A stretch of DNA of 64,000 nt from Liquidambar formosana (taxonomy: Eukaryota; Streptophyta; Magnoliopsida; Saxifragales; Altingiaceae): NCBI GenBank assembly GCA_039720395.1, contig CM077832.1, positions 24,887,607-24,951,606 of the forward strand, written 5' to 3'. The notes below the pieces were generated by a model. The model did not search any database and was not told the DNA's origin. It worked only from the letters and a program-made list of their open reading frames with translations. Within the stretch, counting starts at the first letter, position 1. The number at the start of each line of letters is the position of its first letter. Below are positions 1 through 10,450 of the stretch, piece after piece. A program made the translations under genes and the position numbers.

Positions 1-699
1 AAAAATTATAATACTAAAAGGTTAAGTTAGTTACATAGGGTGCCCTTAATAACAAAAGGGGAGTGCCCTTAGTAATAATAAGGGTAAACCTGGCATTTTA
101 AAAAAAAGTGTGACTAATTGATAAATAAGTTCAATCTCCTTAATTAATTAACTTAGAAAAACTTTTACTTGATTAATTGCCAATATTTTACCAAAAAGTG
201 GACCAATCGCCAATTTCCCCAATAAATAATTAATGTTTTAAATATCACATACAATACATGCTTTTGTGTCCAAAAATAATAAGAAAATAAAATAATATGA
301 ATCCCAAATCATATACCTCGAAGATAATCCAATGATCAATAACGATTCAATTCTCAACTATTGAAACAATAAACAAAATCAAACATCATATTTTATGACA
401 TCAAAAATTCCACGATCAATATTTATCAATTACCCTAAATAAAATTGAATTTAATACATACATAAAAATAAGCATCATTCATTGTATACGAATTAAATCC
501 CCTACCAAATCATTGTTGTGAATTCAAAGCCCCCCCCCCCCCCCCCCCCATAAACATACTTATACGAGAATTGCCAGAACTCCATTCATTAATTTTTCTT
601 CTCTTTCGGTTTCTATCTTCTCTATCTTTCTAATTTTTTATCTTTCTCGGTTTTTTCTATCTTGCTCCCCTTCACTCGATCACTCCTCCTCACTATATA
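1..699. other. AT-rich intergenic DNA without a gene
   Basis: No coding potential or recognisable element is seen. The only notable item is a pure run of 20 C residues at 530-549, followed by a pyrimidine-rich stretch (about 590-690) leading into the Helitron-like terminus at 700. Confidence 0.6.
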
Positions 700-873
700 T
701 CTATACTATTATATAAAAAAGAGTGTGCCACCTGGCACATTTCTTGAGCTTTGTCTCTCATATATTGAGAGGTTTCCACATGACACATCCCTCAAAAAAA
801 TCAAACGAAAAAATAAATGAGGTAAGAGAATAGAAAATCAAAAAAAAAGAAGGAAGAAAAAGAAAATCAAAGG
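700..873 (+). mobile_element. Helitron-like 5' terminus (3' end not found)
   Basis: The sequence opens with TCTATACTATTATATAAAA after an A, which closely matches the start of the complete Helitron at 3600. Just inside is a perfect inverted repeat (TGTGCCA, 2-nt loop, TGGCACA, 724-739). The element is interrupted at 874 by a solo LTR. Host sequence resumes at 2339, but no hairpin plus CTAG end was found, so this is a fragment or has an eroded 3' end. Confidence 0.55.
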
Positions 874-2333
874 TGTTGGCCTAAATGGTTTCAATACCAT
901 TGATTTTGATGATAACAATGCATAAGAAGGTCTTAAGGTCTAATGATTTCAAATTAAGGCTAAGATAAGTGAAATACAAGCTATAGTGAACCACTTGACT
1001 CAACAAAGGCATAGCGCAAGCATGGACATAAAAAAGAGTTGACAATAAAGCCAAAAAGAAGAACAAGTGAAGTTATATACGAGTCAATTTAAGATTGATC
1101 CAATTTATTGTTCATTTGTGATTTAAGAGCTTTAGGTTCATACATTAACTTGGTAAAACATAAAATGAAAAATTCAATCATGTTTAGAGTCTTTTGACTC
1201 AAAGAAGTGATCCCTTAAAAATCAGGTCTTAAACTCTTTAACTTCTATTCTTACTGTAGAGCTTTAAGACGTCTTAAAGATATTTAAGACATCTGAAATC
1301 TAATTAAGACGTCTGAAACTTTGTTTAAGACATTTGAATCATGATTAAGACGTCTGAAATAGACTTGAGACGTCTGAAGAATGAGGCTCAAATTTACACC
1401 CTCTTTGATTTTTTAAGACGCCTGTTTAAGACGTCTGAATTTAGTTTAAGACGTCTGAAAAGTAAAAGACTAAAATATTACACCTTCTCTGATTTTTTAA
1501 TACGTGAGAATAAAACGTTTAAAGAGGTTTAAGACGTCTGAAAAGAGTTTAAGACGTCTGAATCCTCGTATACAGTGACTTTGAAAAACCTTTATAGAAT
1601 ACAATCCTCTAGTTTTATAAGACGCTTGAATCAGACGTCTTAAACAGAATCAGACGTCTTAAATCGATTTCAGACATCTGAATCTTTTGGGACTGACACT
1701 TAACGACTAGTTTTTCAAATGATCTTTTGAGCATTAAATGCCTACCAAACCATCATTCTTGACATTTATTGCTACAGAACGGTCATATGGACTCCTTGAG
1801 CTATATATACAAGTGTTAAACTCATTTGTGGGTATTCATTGAGATAAAAACAAGATCATTCATTTACAAGCCCTAATTTCACTTGTGAGTATTTATTGTG
1901 AATCAATTAATAGCTGAGTGAGCTTTCAATTTCTATATAGCTACTATTTTGAGAGAGCTTCTTGAGCACAAAAACAAACTCCAAACTTCTTGTATCAAAG
2001 GGTTGTGTGAACCTTCACTTTGTAAGCACTTGAGGAGTGTTGTTAGACAAGTATTGGTGAAGAACACTTTAATTGTAAAAGGTTTGCTACTCCACCTTGA
2101 AAGAGAATGATAGTGGATTGGTGAATCCTCAAACGAGCTCTTGAAGCGAGGATGTAGGCGGGAGGCCGAACCTCGTTAACATCGTTTGCACTCCCTTCCT
2201 CTTTATCTCTTTATTATTGCTTGTTTTTGTATTTATTCTCACTTGCAATAATTTGATTTTGAGTTTACAATTAGTTTTTAATTTGGCCAATAACCCTATA
2301 CACCCCCTCTAGGGTTATATATTTAGGACAACA
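874..2333 (+). mobile_element. Solo LTR, family A-like (SIRE-type Copia), TSD AAAGG
   Basis: A 1460-bp LTR starting TGTTGGCC and ending GGACAACA. It is flanked by a perfect 5-bp target duplication, AAAGG, at 869-873 and 2334-2338. No internal region or second LTR is present, so it is a solo LTR left by LTR-LTR recombination. It is homologous along its length to the LTRs of the SIRE-type element at 27378 and 36711, sharing its first and last bases and the region around the TATA box. It is about 200 bp longer than the 36711 copy, partly because of an expanded array of AGACGTCT palindromes in U3. A 63-codon open frame at 1341-1532 only translates this array and is not a gene. Confidence 0.93.
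1267..1809 (+). promoter_or_regulatory. U3 promoter module: phased AGACGTCT array plus TATA box
   Basis: Ten exact AGACGTCT palindromes and about six one- or two-base variants lie at 1267, 1287, 1307, 1328, 1348, 1368, 1416, 1429, 1449, 1532, 1552, 1620, 1633, 1652 and 1672. Most steps are 19-21 bp. The palindrome contains an ACGT core of the kind bound by plant bZIP factors (established knowledge). Binding here is inferred. A TATATATA box lies at 1802-1809, about 120 bp beyond the last copy. Confidence 0.75.
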
Positions 2334-2620
2334 AAAGGCATTACAATCACAAGCTTTAATTACATAAGATAAGAAAATTAAAGAAAAAAATTAAAAATTA
2401 AAAAAAAAGAAATAGTTTTCATTTTTATATTTTCCATATGGGCCAATAGATTAATAGTTGAATTGATGCGGTTGATTGAATTGATTTTTTGTGGAATTGA
2501 CCAATTAGTTTAGAGATCATTCTAAGACTAAACTAAATTAGGTTTACTCATATTTATCTAATATATCAGTTAGATTAACTGTGTTTCTTCCGCACATCGC
2601 ACAAACTACCACTCCTAATA

Positions 2621-2651
<31 letters not shown>

Positions 2652-2654
<3 letters not shown>

Positions 2655-3040
2655 TCCCCTTCTTATGAGGTTAACCTAACTTAACTTTACATTAGGTTAC
2701 CCTCCAAAACTCTATCTCTGGTTTTTATTTTTCAAAACCAACCGTTGGATTAGATCTACTTTATGTGAAGGTCATGCGTACCAAAAATCAAGTTGATCCA
2801 AAATTAAGAACTACTTCATTCATAAATGTCCAATATGAGCTATTATCATTGATTAAAAAATGTAATTTTTGGATCGAATAGCAATCACTCTCGAATCAAC
2901 TTGATTTTTGGTATGCATCACATACATAATAAGGTTATCTAATCCAATGGTTGGTTTCATAAAATATGAATCACATGTATAGTTTTGGAGAGTGACGTAA
3001 CGCAAAGTTAGATCAAGTTAACCTCATAAGAAGGGGACTC
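2652..3040. mobile_element. Foldback MITE type I, copy 1
   Basis: An element of about 390 bp begins GAGTCCCCTTCTTATGAGG and ends with its exact inverse. The terminal inverted repeat is perfect for at least 24 bp and imperfect complementarity continues through nearly the whole element, so it could form one long hairpin. It is flanked by TA (2650-2651 and 3041-3042) and sits at the end of a (TA)n microsatellite. A TA duplication is typical of Tc1/mariner-derived MITEs. No coding sequence is present. Confidence 0.85.
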
Positions 3041-3077
3041 TATCTATCTATCCATCGATATATACATATATATATCT

Positions 3078-3368
3078 GATGATCAGGTAAGTACGTGTTG
3101 ATATAAATTATATTAACACCCACATTAGGAGTTGTATCTTGTGCATTAGTGGGATATGAGGTATATTAGTCCAATGAAAGGGGTACAACCCCCAATATAC
3201 GGTTAGGTTCCCATCAGTACGTGTAGATATAAGTTATATCAGCACCATGCATTGGGTGTTGTACCCCTTGTATTGGTCCAATATACTTCATATCTCACTA
3301 ATGATAAAGTACAACTCTCAATACGAGTGTTAATATAAATTATATTAGCATATGGTTACTTGATCATC
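3078..3368. mobile_element. Foldback MITE type II, full copy
   Basis: About 290 bp, bounded by GATGATCAGGTAAGTAC and its imperfect inverse ending TTACTTGATCATC. Both halves contain the motifs ATATAAATTATATTA, GTATATTAGTCCAA and their inverses, so the element folds over its length. It lies in TA-rich sequence. A shorter relative is at 8810. Confidence 0.75.
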
Positions 3369-3599
3369 TTCATATATATCTATATATCCTAACACATATA
3401 AAAATAGTTTCACCGAATGAAGTAAAATATATATAATCCTAATGTTTCCATTGAAATTAAGAATCCTAGCCTTCTAGGAATAACTTGGAGTGTTTTAGTT
3501 ATAATAAAGTTCACTTTGGTTTTCCATATATCTAGATAATTTTACAATAATAACCTATCAAAATTACAAAAATGTCCAAATCTATTACAACTGTACATA

Positions 3600-4260
3600 T
3601 CTATACTACTTATAAAAGTCTGTATCTCAAAAAAACTTTTAATTGACGATTACACCCTTACCTAATATTATAATGACAATATTACCCTTTTTCTAAAAAA
3701 AAATTCAAATTAATTCTAACCAATTTATAATTTTTTTTTTCTTTCAACTTAGAGTTTTCTCATTAGAGGAATTGTTATCAACATAGAACTTTTACAATTT
3801 ATCTCTTACTATTTTGCTATATAAAAGGATTACCCAAAAAAAAAAAAAAGGGGATATCTTCCAACTTAATTAAAGCGGCTACACCCTATGGTTTTCTCCT
3901 AGCAAGTTACGTTTTCATGGAAAGATTTGCTTTTCCCAGTAAGTTTTCACTTTCGAGAAGTGTGTTTATGGCTTTGTTATGGTTTTTTACAATTCAAGGA
4001 GGATTTTGACTATTGTAGAGTGGTTGAGAAGTGAAGTTTCAAACGTGAATAAAGAGTATGTGAGTCTGCAAGGACACTTTATATTGGGAGACAACTACCC
4101 AATATGGTGCTTTAGGATTTATTAGTCTAGGTCAAAGGCGAATGTTTGAAGAAACTTTGGTTTTCTCAGACAAATGTTATATGATGTTTGTAAGTTTAAT
4201 TTGGTGTTTTAATTTGCAAATGTTTTATTCTTCTGAAAATCAAGAAGACAAGCATTATTT

Positions 4261-4302
<42 letters not shown>

Positions 4303-4684
4303 TTTTGGTGTCTAATTCTCTTTACTATTAAATTCCTTGGTACTAATGTTATTAGTTAATCTCATTACTCTTCAATTTAAATTTCTAGAACAAATTTGGT
4401 ATAACTATTCATTCAATGATTACTTTAACAGCAAAGTGTTTGTTAAATTTGTTATTCCAATATTATGTTTAGATTTTTGTTATTCCTATATTATGTTTGG
4501 ATTTGTCTATATAGATGTGTTGTATTAATGGATGATATTCTTAGATTATCTCCAAGTTTACTTATAGTATAAGCATGTCATCTCTATTATATACACTACA
4601 TACAATAATGATATAATTCCATGGTCTTCTTAGAAAGACAAAAAAAAAAAACAAAAAAAAAAAAAACAAACAGAGGATGCAATA

Positions 4685-4723
<39 letters not shown>

Positions 4724-5143
4724 AAATCGAAGACGTTTGAAATGTTAGAAACTCAAATTCACATGGATATTTTCTTTGAGAAGTACAACTATTTAGAAAT
4801 AATGACGTTCCTTGGCCTTTTGATTTACACAAGTGGAAGTGGAACCCAAACAGTACAAGCTTACCAGTAATGTATCATGATTGGCTATATAGAGATGCTT
4901 GTTTAGTTATACTTCTATTCAAATGAGAATTAAAAGTTCCAGTTTTAATGGTTGTTGGGTCTTGATATTTAAAGTTTTTGGATGGGAATCACATAAATAG
5001 GTAGATTATATTTATATATTTTTAGTATGTTTATAAACTTAATGTTCATGATTCTCTTTTAAGGGGGAATGAAATATTTATACATTTATTTATTTGTTTT
5101 ACATAATTAGTATTCACGTGCAACGCACGTGTGCTATAACTAG
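3600..5143 (+). mobile_element. Non-autonomous Helitron
   Basis: All structural marks of a plant Helitron are visible. The 5' end is TC (TCTATACTACTTATAAAAG) after an A. The 3' end is CTAG (5140-5143) before a T. A GC-rich hairpin, CACGTGC-AAC-GCACGTG (5115-5131), lies 8 nt before CTAG. No target duplication is expected because Helitrons insert between A and T by rolling-circle transposition. No Rep/helicase open frame is present, so it would need a helper in trans. The interior holds a (CT)n tract (about 4263-4292) and long A runs (about 4639-4720), the latter possibly from an older insertion. Confidence 0.88.
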
Positions 5144-5224
5144 TATACTTAAGGTTCCCAAAATAATTTAAACCTAATAAGACGACCCAACCCAATGAAT
5201 GTATAATAATAATAAAAAATCTTA

Positions 5225-5650
5225 GGAGGCCTCTATTGGCACCCCGGCCAAGACTTGTTTTTTTATTTTATTTTATTTTTTATCTCCCACTTTTTTAAAC
5301 TTTTCAAAATTTTATGAAAAATATAAAAAGTTTTCATGAAAACTAGTCGTAATAGCCATCTAGAAAATATCATTTTGAACAATTTCGTAAAAGAAGGTTT
5401 TCCAAAATTTGTTATTAAAGTAGACTTTTTAGCCATTTATGGTCTCTATTTTTGTAAAAATGAAATAGAAATTCTAAATGACCAAAAAGTTCACTTAAAT
5501 GACAGATTTTGAAAAAATAAATTGTTACAAAATTGTTCAAAATGATATTTTCTAGTAGACAACATAGCCGATTTTTATAAAATTTTGAAAAATTTGAAAT
5601 AAGTGGAGGATAAAAAGAAAATCTTACAATGGGGGTGCCAATAACTCCTC
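5225..5650. mobile_element. Foldback MITE, third sequence type
   Basis: About 425 bp with termini GAGGCCTCTATTGGCACCCC and GGGGTGCCAATAACTCCTC, an imperfect inverted repeat. Pairing continues inward, for example AAAATATCATTTTGAACAA against TTGTTCAAAATGATATTTT, giving a long foldback. No coding sequence. A clear target duplication was not resolved. Confidence 0.75.
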
Positions 5651-5931
5651 AATCTTATTTTACATAAATACTCCGTAACATTTATTCTTTCAAAATAAAA
5701 TTCAACCCCAACATAATTTCAAATTAAAATATAATAAATATTTAGGATATTACACAAACTATGGAAAACTTTTTTCGAATAATTAAAACATAATATGCTC
5801 AAGCTAATGCAATAATAATGTAAGATAATGAAAAAAAGTACAAATAAGGAAGAGTGATGAGGTTCGACACTATCAATTTGAAATCCTGGTGCTAACAATT
5901 TTCTCCCGGTTCAGTTCCGCAATGTGTCTGT

Positions 5932-7099
5932 TGTAAAACCCCAAATATTTGTTAAATAATAATTTTGAGTAATTGGAAAGTATATATTATTATATTGATA
6001 TTGGTGCGCCACATGCCACTTAACTTTGCCGGATATTTTTCGAGATATGTGATGATTATTATATTATATTATGGGAAAGCCGATGGAATTTTGAGAAGAA
6101 TGTATTAAATTATTTCATTTTTTATAAAATGAAGCGGTGAGGAATTGAATTGGCCTAACCCACTCATTGCTTCATTTTTATATATATATTTTTTTAAAAG
6201 TCACTTTATGTTCTTTAAAACCCATTCTCGTGTAAGAAACAAAAGAAAAAAGAAAGAAAGGGAGAAAGTGGCGGGGGTTTAAAACTATTATCGGTGCAGG
6301 TAGCAATAAGAAAAGAATAGAAAGGAAAAGAGAATGAGAGAAATGTAAGAAACGGTGGAGGTTAGCTATGAGAATCAAATTGATTAAAATATATATTATT
6401 TCATCCTATATACAGAGTGTAGTGAAGAGTATTGGGAGCAAATGTAACGTAAGGAAATGAGAAAGCCTAGGGAGTGCGGAAGTGTTAACTGAGCATATTC
6501 TGTTCCAACTATTTCATTTAAGCATGAGAATATTATTTGAGGTAAGAGGTTTAATTCTTGTACAGTGAATGATGATTATTTTGAAGCATATATTAAGATT
6601 TGATTTGTGCAAGGTGATAAATATTGATGGTGATATTATTTGATGTGATGAATTCATGATGGTTGATTTTATTAATCGTTGGATTATATTTGAGGTGTAT
6701 GATTTAGAGTTCGTATTATTTGATTTATAGAATTTGAATATAATTGCGTGTATTACAAGTAATATTTGAAACATTATTTATTATATAGAAATTGGATTTC
6801 CTACTGGACTGTTGTTCGCTCACCTCAATATATTTTCAGATGATCATTGATGGAGGCACGTAATAGAATTGGAGTCGAAATTTGGAGAAGTTATCGCGCG
6901 TATTAATTTTATTTAAAGCTGACGTAAATTTTATTTAATTAGTTGACCAATGTATATTGATGATGATTTTTGGGTTAACCATCGCTACTTACGCAATATT
7001 CTGTATTTTTAAAGGGAATTTATTTTTGAAAGGGTTTTATTTGTATTGAACTCATAAAAATTGAACGTGTTTACTATATATAATTTTTGGGGCGTTACA
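5932..7099 (+). mobile_element. Solo Gypsy-type LTR, family E, TSD TCTGT
   Basis: A 1168-bp LTR starts TGTAAAACCCCAAA and ends TTTGGGGCGTTACA, the terminal style of many plant Ty3/Gypsy LTRs. It is flanked by a perfect TCTGT duplication (5927-5931 and 7100-7104). No internal domain is attached. It is inserted three bases inside the left edge of LTR F, whose TGT start falls in the duplicated target. Short open frames within it are not genes. Confidence 0.92.
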
Positions 7100-7101
7100 T
7101 C

Positions 7102-8603
7102 TGTAGACATCTCATTTTGTACTGGTTGTCATCTTAAGTCTCGGGGTCCAATGATGAGGTTTGACATTATTAAAGATTTTATTGGATGACCTTTAATAAG
7201 TTGATTTGATCACAGTGTACGCCTTGGGTTGAAAACATGAGAATTTGACAATGTTTTTATAAAAAAATATTTTGGTCAGGTTGCATATGCAACACCCCAA
7301 GGTGCGTATGCGACACCCCTAGATGAGTATGCGCCCAGTTTGGATGCGTATGCAATATTTGTTAAAAAAACGAAAACTTTTAAAATGGAATTTCTTTCTC
7401 TCCAAGGCCGCTCCCGCATATGGTAATGCGGATTTTTGGTGATAGGTTGACCGTATGGATTCAGGGGGCTCTCCCCTAACCCTAGTTACACCTACATAAA
7501 CACCTTTATGAAACTAGGGGTAGGGGAGATCTTTTTAGCCACTTTTCATAGACAACCTTGAAAAAACTATATATATAGAGAGAGAGATTAAAACCTAAAG
7601 CTATGATCATAAAGACTTTGAAAAGAGACTTCGAGAAGGCTTTTCTATTATAATCAATTCAAACATTGAGGGACCACGAACAAACATCAAGTATGTAAAT
7701 TTGATTTTATTTAGCATTTTTATTCTAGTTCTTCTTTTATTATTTTTATGTTTACACTTATTTTGTTTTATTTTTGTTTAAAGCATGATTAGATTATTAG
7801 AGATTTATTTTACTTTGGTTGTCTAATAAGATTTGTTAATTTCTTCTTAATAGTTTTCATGTTTGTTAGGATTTTATCTCATACTAATAGTTAATATTTC
7901 ATGCTTTGCATATTAGATTAGTCTTTTATCTAATTTATTTATTTAATTTATTTTCTTATTTATTTAGTTTATTGTTTTCTTAGTTCTCATAACATGATTT
8001 ACTTTTAGTTTTATTCTTATATATTTTATTAAGAATGCATGATGAAGTTTAAAGTCGAGTTGAGGAGTTACTATAATTCTGTGTAATATGCCGACAGTGT
8101 GTGTATGCAACTATAGTGGTTGCGTACGCAATCCACTTTGGCAGATAGATTGATATCTCATTTAATTTTGGTTTATCTCGTTTTCTGACCGATTGACACA
8201 TGTTTAATTCTATGTGATCTCTTCTTTTTTTCTTTTTTCTTTTTTCCTTTTATTCTCGATTCTCTTTTCCTTATTTTATTTATTCATCATTTTTTGTTAT
8301 TGTGTGTGTCATATTCTATTTGCATGATTTAGGATTGAATTTTATCGAATACTTAATTAATTAAACCAATAATTATGTATGAGGGCCAATTTCAAACGGG
8401 CATTATTGGGGGCCTTACATATTCCTAATGATGTATCCTAGTTTCGAACCCAAGTATTCTCTAGTTTTGACGAATTAGACCCTGCTAAGGGTTGGTCAAG
8501 TTTGGTTCCCAGGCTTTTCTAGGTGGTGACTCCTTTTTGTGCTAGCCTTTGTTGGTCAATCAGCGTACTCGTAAGCCGCGTGGTTTAGGACGTAATGCTC
8601 ACA
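7102..8603 (+). mobile_element. Gypsy LTR, family F (relative of family C)
   Basis: The left end TGTAGACATCTCATTTTG resembles the start of family C (TGTAGACACCCCATTTTC). The right end has the GGTGGTGACTCC motif and finishes GCTCACA, as C ends TTCACA after GGTGGCGACTCC. This supports an LTR of about 1.5 kb from a diverged C relative. Flanking 5-mers (GTGTC before the start, ATATC after the end) match at only three positions, so the target duplication is doubtful. No internal region is attached. Confidence 0.6.
7283..7576 (+). promoter_or_regulatory. Putative U3 module of LTR F: phased GCRTATGC palindromes plus TATA
   Basis: GCATATGC at 7283, GCGTATGC at 7304, GAGTATGC at 7325 and GCGTATGC at 7345 are spaced 21, 21 and 20 bp. 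The first is embedded in a 12-bp palindrome TTGCATATGCAA (7281-7292). A TATATATA run lies at about 7569-7576. Two more copies, GTGTATGC (8101) and the palindrome GCGTACGC (8122), lie 21 bp apart further into the LTR. Confidence 0.55.
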
Positions 8604-8809
8604 ATATCCATATATTATCAGATTTTAACTCATCCACATATGTATATTCATTCATAACTATAAATGAGAATAAGAATATTATTGGAAAAAATTCATGAAC
8701 ATCCATATATCAATTGCTATCAGGTACATGGGCTTACAGGTGTTTTGTGCATGCATCACGGTACTAGGCTGGATGGCTTAGAATACCCTTTGTTTGGCTA
8801 TATATATAG

Positions 8810-8947
8810 GATGATGATTAGATGAGCACGTGTTGATATAACTTGTATCAACCCCCAGATTGGGGGTTGTACCTCTCGCATTAGTGGGTTATGGGGTATA
8901 TTAGGCCAACGCATGGGATACAATCCCCAATGCATGGCCTGATCAGG
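8810..8947. mobile_element. Foldback MITE type II, internally deleted copy
   Basis: About 140 bp starting GATGATGATTAGATGAGCACG and ending near CCTGATCAGG. It shares GTGTTGATATAA, CATTAGTGGGTTATG and GGTATATTAGGCCAA with the full copy at 3078 but lacks most of one arm. TA repeats flank it. Confidence 0.6.
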
Positions 8948-8966
8948 ACTATATATATATAAATTT

Positions 8967-9040
<74 letters not shown>
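8945..9040. repeat. (TA)n and (GA)n microsatellites
   Basis: A TA tract (about 8951-9008) runs into a GA tract (about 9009-9040) and then a short TG tract. It separates two MITEs. Confidence 0.9.
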
Positions 9041-9042
<2 letters not shown>

Positions 9043-9049
9043 TGTGTGT

Positions 9050-9418
9050 GTTCTTTTATTATCAAGTGCACTTGATGTAACTTTGCATCAAGTGTACTCC
9101 AAAATTCTTAACTGCGACTCATAAATTTTGAAACCAACCATTGGATTAATTTTGATTCATGTAGGTTGCATGCCAAAAATCATGCTGATCAGAGATTAAG
9201 AGCTGCCTTACCTATAAATGAGCGATTGCTATTGATTGAAAAATGTAAGTTTTGGATCAAATAGCAATCAGTCTCGAATCAACTTGATTTTTGGTATGGA
9301 TTGCATCTATGAGAAAGCTATCTAATCTAATAGTTGGTTTCAAAAAATATGAGTCATAGCTAAGAGTTTTGAAGTGCACTTGATGTAAAGTTATATCAAG
9401 TGTCCTTGATAATAAAAG

Positions 9419-9421
<3 letters not shown>
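9050..9421. mobile_element. Foldback MITE type III (type I core, different ends)
   Basis: The termini TTCTTTTATTATCAAGTGCA (9051) and its inverse ending TGATAATAAAAGGA (9420) differ entirely from type I ends. The core is clearly homologous to type I: it contains the ACCAACCATTGGATTA, AAATAGCAATCAGTCTCG and AATCAACTTGATTTTTGGTA motifs in the same order. Complementarity extends through the element. Confidence 0.8.
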
Positions 9422-9459
<38 letters not shown>

Positions 9460-9462
<3 letters not shown>

Positions 9463-9844
9463 CCCTTCTTATGAGGTTAACCTAATTTAACTTTAGGTTA
9501 TGTCACCCTCCAAAACCCTACATGTGACTTAAATTTTGCAAAGTCGACCTTTGGATTAGATCTGCTTCATATGAAAGTCATGTAGGCCAAAAATCAAGTT
9601 AATCCGAGATTAAGAGTTGTTTCATCCATAAATGTCTAAAATGAGCAATTGTTATTGATTAAAAAATGTAAGTTTTGAATCGAATAGCAATCAGTCTCGG
9701 ATCAACTTGATTTTTAGCATGCACCACCTACATGATAAGGTTTACTAATCCAACGGTTGGTTTTGCAAAATTCAAATCATAGGTAGGGTTTTGGAGGGTG
9801 ACCTAACCTAAACTTAGGTTAGGTCAACCTTATAAGAAGGGGTC
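9460..9844. mobile_element. Foldback MITE type I, copy 2
   Basis: It starts GTCCCCTTCTTATGAGGTTA after a (TA)n tract (9422-9458) and ends with the imperfect inverse AACCTTATAAGAAGGGGTC before TATATA. The internal core matches the copy at 2652 throughout. Non-coding; capable of a long hairpin. Confidence 0.82.
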
Positions 9845-10408
9845 TATATATATACAAATTAATACACGTGCAAAAATCCATGCTCGATGGAGGTCACCTA
9901 ATTAAGAGATATAGTTGTAAAACAGGTGTTTAAGGAATTGGGCTGACATCATGCATATCCATTTATCCCATTAATGACGTATTGATGGCAAAGTTTTCCA
10001 TATAATTGTAACATGGCTAGTTAGTGTTTCGGGCCAATAAAAGCAAAGGAAAGTGAGATTATAGAGTAAAAGCGTATTTTGATAATCCCACTTTCTTCCA
10101 ATCTGGTTGGCTTCTAACACTACATCGACCGTTTCACAGTTACATATAATTTTTTCTCGTAAACATATGTAACTAAAAAGTTAAGGAGGGGAGGTTGATT
10201 ACTATTTTATGCTTATTAAATCCTCTATAATTCAAATACATTTTCCTTTTTCTTGTTTTGTCATCATTGATAGCAAAATCCCACCCAGGTCTTTAATTTC
10301 GGAAAAAAAATACAAGAAATTGTCAAAGACGTTAAACTTTTATTGGAAAATAGAGTAATGGATGACATGAGATGACAGCATCACTACTTTAGCCATCAAC
10401 CCCTATTA
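9845..10408. other. Intergenic DNA downstream of the ADH gene
   Basis: About 560 bp of AT-rich sequence between the MITE cluster and the 3' end of the minus-strand dehydrogenase gene. No gene or repeat is recognised. Confidence 0.6.
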
Positions 10409-10414
10409 TTTATT
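10409..10414 (-). terminator. Putative AATAAA poly(A) signal of the ADH gene
   Basis: TTTATT on the plus strand reads AATAAA on the minus strand, 37 nt beyond the TGA stop at 10451-10453. This is a usual position for a plant near-upstream element. Confidence 0.5.
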
Positions 10415-10450
10415 AAACAACATACATAATACAAACATTGATAAGATGGA

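Noticed and set aside
1341..1532. 63-codon open frame
   Set aside because: It translates the AGACGTCT repeat array inside a solo LTR; the repeated RRL/KTSE pattern only reflects the 20-bp DNA repeat.
1267..1679. CRISPR-like regular repeats
   Set aside because: Repeats are 8-12 bp with ~10-bp gaps inside a plant LTR; no leader, cas genes or prokaryotic context.
4596..4832. Phe-rich 78-codon frame
   Set aside because: Translation of long A runs on the opposite strand within a Helitron.
7102..8603. Clean target duplication for LTR F
   Set aside because: Flanking 5-mers GTGTC and ATATC match at only three of five positions.
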